Below, one piece after another: positions 1 to 11,700 of a stretch of DNA of 64,000 bases. This DNA is from Eutreptiella sp. 'Long Island Sound 2002' (taxonomy: Eukaryota > Euglenozoa > Euglenophyceae > Eutreptiales > Eutreptiaceae), in the NCBI GenBank assembly GCA_964036045.1, contig OZ038388.1, positions 30,339,759-30,403,758 on the forward strand, read 5' to 3'. Position 1 is the stretch's first letter, and the number at the start of each line of letters is the position of its first letter. Position numbers and translations under genes: made by a program. Under the pieces are notes generated by a model. It did no database searches. It was not told the origin of the DNA and saw nothing but the letters and a program-made list of their open reading frames with translations.

Positions 1-3000
1 CACTCCCCCGCCCCCCTAGGCACACTGCTAACATCCTCACAATATCAATGTCGGGGCAGGGTTGAACAATCCTGGCTTCCGCATCTGCTGCCTTTAGATC
101 TGCCGACAACGTTGCCATGACCTTGTAGAAGTGCTCAGACCGCTGAGCCCTCTGTAGCAGAAGCCCTTCCATCCATTTGTGAAGACTTTCGAGGAGTGCA
201 TAGCACTCCTCAACAGTGAAAACATCGTACCGCTCCTGGGTGACTTCATTGAGATTCAGCAAACCGTCCCGTGCTAGGGCTCCCAAAATTTTGCTTGCAG
301 TGAAGCCACAACGTGGCTGCCCATCTGCTGCTCGTCGGACCTTTTTTGTTGGATTCAAAGGCGTGGGGACCTGGCGTCGGAAGCCGGGCTGGCTCCAGCG
401 TTGAACTTTCACATTCGCGCCAGGCACCGCCCTACGCACTATGCTGGCAAGGAGCTTGCACACTCGTCCCATGACTGAAGAAGTGGCAGCTCCTGCCTCA
501 AGAATCTCAACCTCCCATTCCAACCCACCCTCACTCCTTGTTGCTTGGGCGATGACAACAAGGCAGTGGCCCACCCCATCAAAGGCACCCCCTGTACCTC
601 GGACATCTCTTCGCATATCTTTTGCCTGCGCGGTTCGCTTGGCCTGACCCTTTGGTGCAGGCTTAGTGCAAGCATCGGGTGCTTCCGGCTCCAAGAAGCG
701 GTTTATGCATATGCGGCGCAAGAAGGTTAGCGCAACATGGCGGCTCAAAGGCTCAGGGAGGTTGCCTTGCCAATGGCGAGCTAGGAGGTCAGTGGAAAAA
801 CCTTGCCGGTATTCAACCAAAGCAACAAGGTTAAGCTGCGCCAAAAGTGGGTCAGTGTCGGGTCGATCAAGTTTCAGTAGCCGTTCGCTCGGAACATTCA
901 TCTCGAAAGCCATGACGTCCTCAGGGTTGTTGAAATACTCCTTGACAGGTCGAATGGTGGTGTCCCATTCTCCGGAGGAGTTTGCTTGCCCAAGTTGTCC
1001 TTCCATTTGTCGAAGTGCACTCACAAAAAAAAGCCCCCGAACCAACACCATGTCCAACTTGCATTCCCCTGAACATGGCCACGGAATAGTAGAGAGTCCA
1101 ACGGGGACACCTTCAACAAAGTCCCCGCCAGGCCTGCCGCTTCCAAAGATCCAACTAAATTTTCTTGTCCTTTCCTCCTTGGAAAAATACTTAGCGGTTG
1201 GGCCATCTTTGTTGGGACCTAATGGTGTAGCCCAAAGAACCCGAACCTTATCACCTACCTTCAGAACACCTCTTGCCACTTGATCGGCGACACAAAGGGC
1301 TGCAACAGGGGAGGCCTCCTCCATCCCATTTTGAGTCCCCTTCCCCGTACTGTCCGCTCGTGTTCCCAATTCACTCTCCACATCTTGGAGTCCCCTAACC
1401 CTATCACTCGAAACTGCAATCGGAATTATGGGTGGGGCTAGCATTGTGGTTGTGGCTTGGGGTGTGGCCAGAGCTAGGGTTGTGGCCCGGGTTGAAGCTG
1501 GGATAGCAACCAGGGCTAGGGCTGGAGCCGCGCTGACGGTTGTGGCTATGGTTGTCGCTGGGGCTAAGGATGGAGCTATGGCGGCGGATGGACTTGGGGT
1601 TGGGGCAAAGGAGGCGGCTGGCATTGTGGACGGGGCCAGGGCTCGGGTGGGGCCGGGAGTTGTGGTTGGGGTTGTGGTTGGGGCTTGCACTGGAACTTGA
1701 ACCGCGGTTGTGGTTGGGGCTAAGGATGGGGCTAGGGCTGTGGTAGTGGCGGTTGCTAGGGTTGGGGTTGTCGTTGTGATTGTGCATGGGGCTAGCGTTG
1801 AGGCCAGGGCTGGGTTGGGGGCTAGGGTTATTCCCGCAATTGGGCTTGAAGCTGACTCGGAGGATAGGGCTCGGGGGGGTTGTGGGGATGGGGCTGGGGT
1901 TAGGGCTTGGGGTGTGGCTACAATTGTGGTGACGGGTGATCCTTGGGTTGGGGCCAAGGATGGAGTTGGCGTTGGGGTTGTGGTTGTGGTTGCGGTTGGT
2001 GCTCCGGCTGATGCTTGGGCTGGGGATGCGGCTGCGGCAAGGGCTGGGATTGTGGCTTGCCGGGTAGATTTGGCATGGGCTGTGGCCTGGGCTGGTATAG
2101 GGACCGCGGTCTGGGCGTTGGCGGAGGTTGTGGCGGAAAGGACGCCTTGGGCCGGGGTTGTGGTTGGGTCTGTGGCTAGGGCTAGGGCCGGGGATGGGGC
2201 CGGCGTTGGTGCTTGGGCTGAGCCTATCACTACGGCTGTGGTTGGGACAGGGACAAAAGCCGTGGCTTCAGGTGGGGTTGCATGTGTGGCTTCAACTAAA
2301 TCATTATATCCAACTACCGCTTCACCTTGCTTACACTGGCTTCTCTCGTGGGATGTACCTCGGGTGGAGCTTCGTCCCAGAAATCGTGAGATGGCCCCAT
2401 GCAGCTCTTGCCGAAAAGCAGTCGGGTTGAAATCCGGGAAGAGTTCGGTTGATCGAAGGGGAAGATGGGAGAATAGACATTCTTGCAGTTTGGGCACTAT
2501 CCCTGAACGTTCATGTGCAAGGAGCTTGCCAAACCAGCATACAAATACCCCACAGTCCCTATTATTATCTTGCTTTCGAACCGGGACCATCTTGACTTCA
2601 CCAAAATGGAGCGTTGGGGCATTCGGCTCAATGGATCTCCTTGCCATTAGAAACATCTGGATTTTGTCACACATTTGCCGAGAGATGAATGCTGCCCCAC
2701 CGCGGCCCGAGTCGAAAACACACAAATGAATGACCAGTCCAACGGGTAGCACCAAAACACCAAAAAAATGATTTCCGGTGTGCACTGGGAAAAAAATCTT
2801 TTTACCCAGCAATTGTGACTTCCTAAATATCTTGGTAGCAACCTTCTCAGGCCCGTTTTTCAGCATTGTGGCCACTGACAAAGGAAGAAAAGCAATGTCA
2901 GAGCTCAAGTGAGACAGATAGTAGTCGATGACTTGGGCATTTAGCCATCCCCGATGAGACCCCGCAACATTGATACACCGGTCAAGGTCTGCCGCACTTA

Positions 3001-4221
3001 CTAGCGCAAAGTCATCAGCCTCGGTAAAAACATCGTTCCCTCCATTCTCAGCAGCCTCCTCCATATCCACGTCCATCGGGCTGGCTTTAGAACGTGAATT
3101 TGGCAATGGCAGTTGAGGCGTGGTGGTGTCGGGGGTGCCCACGCTAGCAGCGCCGATGTTGAGTGTGTTGGGAGTGGCCACAACGGTCGTAGTGTCAGTG
3201 CCGGCACTGGACGTGGACTAAGAGAACAAAAGAGTGCTATGAGTTGGTGCCCTCTATGAGTGCAAGCACGAAGTGATAGCATTGCCAGACTCAAAAAGGG
3301 CATCTACACGATTTTGATGCAAACATGAAGCACACACCATTGGCCATTGATGCTGCTCCCTAATCTCCTCCAAAGCCATCTCTGCCGAAAGGGCAACATC
3401 ACGAGATGAGCGTCAGAGCTAAACATTGGTTGCAGTGACCGCACTTCAGGTTGGGTGGTAGTACGAATCAGCATGGTAGCCGCGGCTGTAGCGGGATTCG
3501 TCGTGGACATGCCGGTGATTGCTGCAAAGCCTTGTCACTTGTGCTAAATGGGTAAATCACTGCACACGTGAACTCAAAATTGATTCCATGAAATTCAATA
3601 TGGACACCAACACATACCTTTGGCACTTGAGCATCATCCCTTGTACCCTGCGCTGGAACCAACTCCGCCGGATGCGCAATTTCATGGGGCCAAGGTTTTG
3701 GGCTAGGTTTAGATGCTGAGGATGGTGAAAGCGGTTGATGCGCAGCAGCGGCAATGTTGCTTGTGTTGGTCGCGGTGATGGACACACCAGCACTGGTGGT
3801 GGACGTGGCCCTCGGTACTGTCTGAAATGAAAATGGTAGTGCTTTGAAACATTGGAACCCCCCAAACCCCGCCACGTGTCCCACATACGTGCATTCAGGT
3901 ACATAGCTAATGCGTGGACAAAGGGTGCCATGTAAATTTGTGCATTCCAAAAGAAGAACTCTAATAGTTCCCTAACGGCTTCCTATGCAACGTCAAGGTC
4001 CCTTCATTCGCATTCAGTCTGCAGGAATCATGAAAAGATTTATCAACTTGCAAAGATCCATGTCCTAAGAGTTCAATTAAGCAAGGCAAGCTGCAAGCAA
4101 CAAGGCACAACACCTGATTTGTTTCCCCATTCCGAATCCTTTTTTTCAGCAAGAGGCGCTCCAACTTCTCCTGTGCCTGCAGCGCCGCCTCCGTCAATTC
4201 GTTGGCGACGCCATTAGACAT
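1..4221 (-). CDS. Ulp1/SENP-type (C48) SUMO protease with a long low-complexity linker and an unknown C-terminal region; 3' end outside window
   Basis: Likely removes SUMO from proteins or matures SUMO precursors. Proposed exons are 4221-4114 (36 codons from an ATG, then CAG|GTG), 3821-3618 (68 codons, ending AAG|GTATGTG) and 3217 to beyond position 1. The last follows the acceptor TTCTCTTAG and is open for 3217 bases. All junctions are phase 0. The protease domain starts at about residue 215 with WLNAQVIDYYL. His254 (GNHFF, codon 2770-2768), Asp273 (VFDSG, 2713-2711), Gln320 and Cys326 (NNRDCGVFVC, 2554-2552) form the C48 triad plus oxyanion Gln, with Gln six residues before Cys as expected. 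His is followed by Phe where most members have Trp. After the domain come about 300 residues rich in Ala, Thr and Pro, then about 440 residues I do not recognise, beginning KVGDKVRVLW. Bases 3617-3218 contain another reading-frame fragment that may be an extra exon. It could be a host gene or a transposon-captured Ulp1, as known in some plant MULEs. Confidence 0.9.
1404..2290 (-). repeat. Imperfect short repeats encoding an Ala/Thr/Pro-rich linker
   Basis: The plus strand reads as a drifting repeat of GGTTGTGGCTAGGGCTGGGG-like words. On the minus strand this stays in the Ulp1 reading frame and gives runs such as TTTPTTTPG and APSLAPTTT. No stop interrupts it, so it is best read as a disordered linker inside the protease protein. 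The plus-strand reading frames over it are shadows. Confidence 0.75.
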
Positions 4222-7200
4222 GGTGACTACTAACAATGACAAACACTCTAAGATTGTGAAACACGTTGTGTGCGGTTTGAGCGTAGTGAGCACTCACGGC
4301 TCTTCAACTTAACAAGGAGGCAGTGGCGTACATGACGCGTTAATTTCACCGGCCCCAAAACATTTGGGTGGAATGCACAGTGCCTAGATAATATGTATCT
4401 ATTTAGTCTACGGGTTTTAGTGGGGTGGCGCTTTGGCCCCTCCAACACTTTGTGTCCCATGGTGAGTTCCTTTGCTCGGCAACAATATGACATCCACTGT
4501 TGTGTTTGCGCACATTGCAATTGCTTGTACATGGAGGTTCATGTGGTCCACAAACTCGGGGGCAGCTACTCCAAGTGTACATCGATGGCATCAGTTTCAA
4601 GTCTGCTAGCGTGTTTGGGTTCAAGTGCACCAAACTGCTGTCTCAACAAGGGGATTGCATGCAACACCGACAAAGCGATGAAGATCATGACACAGTGACA
4701 CGACTTCATTTGTTTTGAACACACAGTGCCAGAAAAACCACCGCGAGCCTACACTAGTACATCAAATGCCATGCCTATCCTTGGGGGGGAGGGGAGGCGT
4801 CAAGTGATGCACCAGTGGGGGGGGGGGGGGGGGGCAATTGCACAACACACACCAAGCCCTTCCGAGGCAAAATCCGTGGCTTATCGGTCGCTTGCTGTAC
4901 AAAGCTTCAGGATACACACCGACATGTGCAGATGCTTATGGGTCATGCACATGATGCAAAAAAGAAAATACTCACAATGCACAGCACTGAATCATCAATC
5001 TGCTACCTGTCCCTATTGCTGAACAAAGATAGTGCAAATTTGCCTATTGGGGTCCCACACAATCTTGAACTGCCACACATGCTGCCCAGGAACGGTAGAG
5101 ATGCGAGCCGGCTTCAGGCTTCAGGCTTCAGGGTGGGGGGGTGCATCAATGTCACATTTCACATGATCGCCATAGCGCAATTGCAAGACATCCGTGTCCA
5201 AGCTCATGTGCACGTCTTGGACCATTGCACTCCTTGGACCTTTGAAACGTTCTCTGGAGGCATTGTGGTGTACAATGTCTGTTCTACAAAGCAGCTTGTG
5301 ATGGCCATTGTGCCATTGCCCTCTCGCCCGAGGGGGCTTGACTGGGGGGGGGGGGGGGGGGCGAAGGCATACGAAGCCTCTGGTGTGCGGGTTGAATGCT
5401 TTCACCAAAGGACACACGGTGCCACAAATCTCTGATCCTCAAGCCGTGAAAGGGCCCTAAAAATGAATCACTGCTCTTCAGTGCTAGCCGAGCTACTCCG
5501 TCTATTGGGCTCAGAAAGATCAATCACAAATATCTCGAATGAGGACCTATAGGCCGACATATGAGTCGGCATAAGAGAAATGAAACGTTATGCCGAAATG
5601 TAACAGTGTAAAAGCTGCATCAAGTATGGAGTTTTGCTTGGGGGGATCCAAGCTTGCTTTTCATTTGGTGTTGTCTGTGGGCGATGTTGTTGACCATCAT
5701 TATTGCAGCAAGTACGCGTTGTCAATAATTACGACACATCTTCAACAGAGTTCGCTCATGAGCTAATCCCCCACCTAATTTCTTGGAACTAGGAAAAATG
5801 TGCCCAACCTTTATGTCAGCCACACACACTAAGGGACCGCAGTTGGCAAATTGGTGCTCCTCCAATGTCCGCATTGATGGTGTTCATCAAACTGTCATAA
5901 GTCCTGGAGCAGCCTATCATAAGAGCCTCCTTCAAAGCCTGGCATACCTGGCCACATGAAGAGAACAACATTTCCACTGCGTGAGTGAATATGTGCAAAA
6001 GAACTACTAAGACGCCGCATCCCGTTTTGAAATTATGTTGCACTGTTGTTTCACTTTGACAAAGGAGAGGAAAAGTGTTGTCAAGAGGGGTATCCAATAT
6101 GCTAGCAGATGAGGACTGAATTTTTGTGAGTAGGGGTGGGGATTGAGCTTTAGCATACATATTGGGGGCCGTGAACTAATTTCCAACCGGGGATGAACCA
6201 AGAAGGGCACACTTCTTGACATGGACTCTGACTGCATGATTAGTGCGCCATTCCAATCCGTTTTGTGCATTTGATGTGAAATCCTCGATCCTACGCCCCC
6301 CCCCCCGCTCAACCACCATGGAACATTTACCACAGAATAGTTTATCCCACCCCACCCCGCCCCCACCGCTAAATGTCCCCGGGGACCCAAACAGCGATGT
6401 ACTACAAGAGAGGAGGGGGGGGGGGGGAGAGGGGGGTCTCATCCCTCTCTCATCCCCCAACTCCTTCTTCACGCCTTTTGCTTGTTCATTGAGTTACTTG
6501 ACCACAAGGTCACATTCCCCTCTTTCGATGTGCGTGGACATCACTATGCAATCTACCTAGACGCACTGGCAGACTTGAAATTGTTGCCCACCATAGGAAC
6601 ATGCCATGGCATGTGAAATGTAGAGAATATGCGGTAATGTTGATAGTCGCCGCCCCAAAAATTCTGGGCCGAATGAATATCCGGGCACTATGCAATCTAC
6701 CTATGTACACATGGCGGGCTTGTCATTGTTGAACCCACCATGGGATGAGAAGTGTTGAGAGCGTGCGGTATTATTGATAGCAGCTGCCTGCAAAATTTGG
6801 GGCCGAATGGACCTGCCGAATCCAAGCACTATGGAATCAACCTGTGTACACACACCAGCGGACTTGAAATTGTTGCCAAGCCTAGGAACCCACCATGGAA
6901 TATGAAGTGTTGAGAGCGTGCAGTATTACTCATAGTAAGTACCCCCAGATTCCTGGGCTCTCCTTGTGCTAGCAACCCTGCATGATTGTGAAATCGATGT
7001 TGACCATCAAATTGTCTCCAAGAAGTCCACTTGAGCTTCACAAGATGTTTCCTCGCGGTTGCCGCCTGCGTTGTCTGATGCCGCCTGCCATGTAACGTCC
7101 ATTGGCCAGCCATGAATGATATACTGGCCAGACCACTAGTCGAATGGCAAATTTACATGGTAAATGTGTAAATTTTACAACAATGCCCGTTTTTTTTTGG

Positions 7201-8068
7201 CCGTGGCCGTCTGTATATGTGTTTATAGGTGACAGGATCCTATGCTTGGAAACAATTTCAATTCCGCGTGTGCGCAAATTGCATAGTTGCTTGCATATGG
7301 CAAGTCCATTCAGCCCAGAATTTGAGGGGCAGGTACTGTTTCCCCACGGCGCATGCTCTCGATACTTCTTATCCCAGTTCCTATGCCTGACAACATTTTC
7401 AAGTCCGCCACGACCACACAAAACAATGTGGACAGTGCATGGCATTGCTCAGTGAGGAAAACACCACACACCCCAGCAAGGAGATGGAGGCGTCAAGGGG
7501 TCGGTCGGCAGGTTAGGTTCTTTTTTGTGCTGTTACACTGCGGGTGTTGGGGCCCAGAATCAAAGTGGCATACACAGTAACTCAGCCCAGCAGTTCACAG
7601 CAGGCACACAAAGACCGTCAGTGGCACGTAGCACAACACAACGTTTTGTCTGAAATCCTCCAAAACTCTTCAAAGAGCAGAGAAACCCTCAGCAATCCCC
7701 ACTAAGCACTGGGTCACTAGGCTCCCGGGTGGTATCTAGCAGTACATAGTAGCTCGACCCAGGAGTACAGAGCAGTCATAAAGAAAAATGCTAGCGGTAT
7801 GCTGCAGTTCAAAACCCACTCAACCTCAGGTCTAGTAGGTTGGCTGCCTGCCAAAAAACCAGTGCATGTACATAAATACCTCAAACAACATCATCTTCCA
7901 ATGGATGTCGAACAGATGATATTTATTTCACCCATCGCCAGCACACCAAGCAAGCAGTTGTCACTCTGCAACATCCTCATGGAACAAGCCCCAGAGATGC
8001 TCACAGCCAGAGGCAAACCTGCAAAGATGGGCCAAAACGAAAATGCACACAGCCATGCACTTTGCCCT
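4222..8068. other. Stretch without a recognised gene; homopolymer runs and degenerate repeats
   Basis: I see no convincing coding exon. The stretch holds pure runs of G18 (4817-4834), G18 (5344-5361), C11 (6296-6306) and G13 (6415-6427). A short triplication of GGCTTCA lies near 5109. A degenerate repeat family occupies 6540-7440. The small reading frames here have no recognisable protein features. Confidence 0.6.
6540..7445. repeat. Degenerate ~140-bp repeats, three in one orientation and two inverted
   Basis: Copies starting with ACTATGCAATCTACCT-like sequence begin near 6543, 6688 and 6828. They share GACTTGAAATTGTTG and CACCATGGRAT-like words. Two further copies at about 7230-7330 and 7375-7440 read in the opposite direction, sharing AACAATTTCAAKTCCGC. 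A weaker relative is visible around 4440-4620. The arrangement resembles a decayed inverted pair of short tandem arrays around 7140-7200. Confidence 0.6.
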
Positions 8069-8737
8069 CTGGCCTGGCGGGAAGACGGCCCAGCCTGGCG
8101 GGAAGACAGCCCCGGCCTGGGCGGGAAGATGGTCCAGCCTGGGCGGGAAGGCCCAGCCTGGCGGGAAGACGGCCCATCCTGGCGGGAAAGCCCAGCCTGG
8201 CAGAAAGACGGCACAGCCTGGCGGGAAGACGGCCCAGCCTGGCGGGAAGATGGCCCCAGCCTGGGCGGGAAGACGGTCCAGCCTGGGCGGGAAGGCCCAG
8301 CCTGGCGGGAAGGCTCAGCCTAGTGGCGGGGAGGCCCAACCTGGTGGCGGGGAGGCCCAGCCTGGCGGGAAGACAGCCCAGCCTGGCGGGAAGATGGCCC
8401 CGGCCTGGGCGGGAAGTCGGTCCAGCCTGGGCGGGAAGGCCCAGCCTGGCGGGAAGGCCCAGCCTAGTGGCGGGGAGGCCCAGCCTGGCGGGAAGACAGC
8501 CCAGCCTGGCGGAAAGACGGCCCAGCCTGGCGGGAAGATGGCCCAGCCTGGCGGCGGGAGGATCCCGCCTGGCGGCGGGAGGGCCCCGCCTGGCGACGGG
8601 AAGGCCCAGCCTGGCGGGAAGACGGCCCAGCCTGGCGGGAAGACGGCCCAGCTTGGCGGGAAGGCCCAGCCTGGCAGAAAGACGGCACAGCCTGGCGGGA
8701 AGACAGCCCAGCCTGGCAGGAAGACGGCCAAGCCTGG
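8069..8737. repeat. 21-bp GC-rich minisatellite, left block
   Basis: The unit is GGCCCAGCCTGGCGGG followed by AAGAC, repeated with length variants lacking AAGACG-type segments and with TGGCGGCGGG variants. Because 21 is a multiple of three, several frames stay open on both strands and give PGGKTAQ, SLAGRRP or PAWREDG repeats. These have no sign of being real proteins. The block stops where the 181-bp satellite begins. Confidence 0.95.
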
Positions 8738-11700
8738 CACACGACGTGTTCCCATGTTTTTGCGCCCGAAAAATTTGAAAATTTTAGGAAATTGTTTTAT
8801 GCCTGTGTGTCTACCGCAGCAATGCCTGGCCCTTGTTTATGGGCTCCCACCCCCTGGAGATCCCTTGTTCAGGGAGAGTCCAGGGTGGTGGGTCAGGCTG
8901 CAGAGTGTAGGCCACAGACACAGAACATGTTCCCATGTTTTTGTCCCGGAAAACTTTGAAAATTTTAGGAAATTGTTTTATGCCTATATGTCTACCCCAG
9001 CAATGCCTGGCCCTTGTGTATGGGCTCCCACCCCCTGGAGATCCCTTGTTCAGGGAGAGTCCAGGGTGGTGGGTCAGGCTGCAGAGTGTAGGCCACAGAC
9101 ACAGAACGTGTTCCCATTCTTTTGTGCCCGAAAACTTTGAAAATTTTAGGAAATTGTTTTATGCCTATATGTCTACCCCAGCAATGCCTGGCCCTTGTGT
9201 ATGGGCTCCCACCCCCTGGAGATCCCTTGTTCAGGGAGAGTCCAGGGTGGTGGGTCAGGCTGCAGAGTGTAGGCCACAGACACAGAACATGTTCCCATGT
9301 TTTTGTGCCGGAAAACTTTGAAAATTTTAGGAAATTGTTTTATGCCTATATGTCTACCCCAGCAATGCCTGGCCCTTGTGTATGGGCTCCCACCCCCTGG
9401 AGATCCCTTGTTCAGGGAGAGTCCAGGGTGGTGGGTCAGGCTGCAGAGTGTAGGCCACAGACACAGAACGTGTTCCCATTGTTTTGTGCCTGAAAACTTT
9501 GAAAATTTTAGGAAATTGTTTTATGCCTATATGTCTACCCCAGCAATGCCTGCCCCTTGTGTATGGGCTCCCACCCCCTGGAGATCCCTTGTTCAGGGAG
9601 AGTCCAGGGTGGTGGGTCAGGCTGCAGAGTGTAGGCCACAGACACAGAACGTGTTCCCATTGTTTTGTGCCTGAAAACTTCGAAAATTTTAGGAAATTGT
9701 TTTATGCCTATATGTCTACCCCAGCAATGCCTGGCCCTTGTGTATGGGCTCCCACCCCCTGGAGATCCCTTGTTCAGGGAGAGTCCAGGGTGGTGGGTCA
9801 GGCTGCAGAGTGTAGGCCACAGACACAGAACGTGTTCCCATGTTTTTGTGCCTGAAAACTTCGAAAATTTTAGGAAATTGTTTCATGCCTATATGTCTAC
9901 CCCAGCAATGCCTGCCCCTTGTGTATGGGCTCCCACCCCCTGGAGATCCCTTGTTCAGGGAGAGTCCAGGGTGGTGGGTCAGGCTGCAGAGTGTAGGCCA
10001 CAGACACAGAACGTGTTCCCATGTTTTTGTGCCTGAAAACTTCGAAAATTTTAGGAAATTGTTTTATGCCTATATGTCTACCCCAGCAATGCCTGGCCCT
10101 TGTGTATGGGCTCCCACCCCCTGGAGATCCCTTGTTCAGGGAGAGTCCAGGGTGGTGGGTCAGGCTGCAGAGTGTAGGCCACAGACACAGAACGTGTTCC
10201 CATGTTTTTGTGCCCGAAAACTTTGAAAATTTTAGGAAATTGTTTTATGCCTATATGTCTACCCCAGCAATGCCTGGCCCTTGTGTATGGGCTCCCACCC
10301 CCTGGAGATCCCTTGTTCAGGGAGAGTCCAGGGTGGTGGGTCAGGCTGCAGAGTGTAGGCCACAGACACAGAACGTGTTCCCATGTTTTTGTGCCTGAAA
10401 ACTTTGAAAATTTTAGGAAATTGATTTATGTCTATATGTCTACCCCAGCAATGCCTGGCCCTTGTGTATGGGCTCCCACCCCCTGGAGATCCCTTGTTCA
10501 GGGAGAGTCCAGGGTGGTGGGTCAGGCTGCAGAGTGTAGGCCACAGACACAGAACGTGTTCCCATTGTTTTGTGCCTGAAAACTTTGAAAATTTTAGGAA
10601 ATTGTTTTATGCCTATATGTCTACCCCAGCAATGCCTGGCCCTTGTGTATGGGCTCCCACCCCCTGGAGATCCCTTGTTCAGGGAGAGTCCAGGGTGGTG
10701 GGTCAGGCTGCAGAGTGTAGGCCACAGACACAGAACGTGTTCCCATGTTTTTGTCCCCGAAAACTTTGAAAATTTTAGGAAATTGATTTATGTCTATATG
10801 TCTACCCCAGCAATGCCTGGCCCTTGTGTATGGGCTCCCACCCCCTGGAGATCCCTTGTTCAGGGAGAGTCCAGGGTGGTGGGTCAGGCTGCAGAGTGTA
10901 GGCCACAGACACAGAACGTGTTCCCATGTTTTTGTCCCCGAAAACTTTGAAAATTTTAGGAAATTGATTTATGTCTATATGTCTACCCCAGCAATGCCTG
11001 GCCCTTGTGTATGGGCTCCCACCCCCTGGAGATCCCTTGTTCAGGGAGAGTCCAGGGTGGTGGGTCAGGCTGCAGAGTGTAGGCCACAGACACAGAACGT
11101 GTTCCCATGTTTTTGTCCCCGAAAACTTTGAAAATTTTAGGAAATTGATTTATGTCTATATGTCTACGCCAGCAGTGCCTGGCCCTTGTGTATGGGCTCC
11201 CACCCCCTGGAGATCCCTTGTTCAGGGAGAGTCCAGGGTGGTGGGTCAGGCTGCAGAGTGTAGGCCACAGACACAGAACGTGTTCCCATGTTTTTGTGCC
11301 CGAAAACTTTGAAAATTTTAGGAAATTGTTTTATGCCTATATGTCTACCCCAGCAATGCCTGCCCCTTGTGTATGGGCTCCCACCCCCTGGAGATCCCTT
11401 GTTCAGGGAGAGTCCAGGGTGGTGGGTCAGGCTGCAGAGTGTAGGCCACAGACACAGAACGTGTTCCCATTCTTTTGTGCCAGAAAACTTTGAAAATTTT
11501 GAGAAATTGTTTTATGCCTATATGTCTACCCCAGCAATGCCTGGCCCTTGTGTATGGGCTCCCACCCCCTGGAGATCCCTTGTTCAGGGAGAGTCCAGGG
11601 TGGTGGGTCAGGCTGCAGAGTGTAGGCCACAGACACAGAACGTGTTCCCATGTTTTTGTGCCTGAAAACTTCGAAAATTTTAGGAAATTGTTTTATGCCT

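Noticed and set aside
1710-2729. 339-codon plus-strand frame rich in Gly/Val/Ala
   Set aside because: It is antisense to the uninterrupted Ulp1 exon, whose minus-strand frame has real catalytic motifs and runs past the window edge.
8043-9140. 365-codon frame with PGGKTAQ repeats, and similar frames at 8062, 26129, 26310 and 26449
   Set aside because: The 21-bp minisatellite keeps many frames open on both strands. Products are pure repeat, and they run on into satellite sequence.
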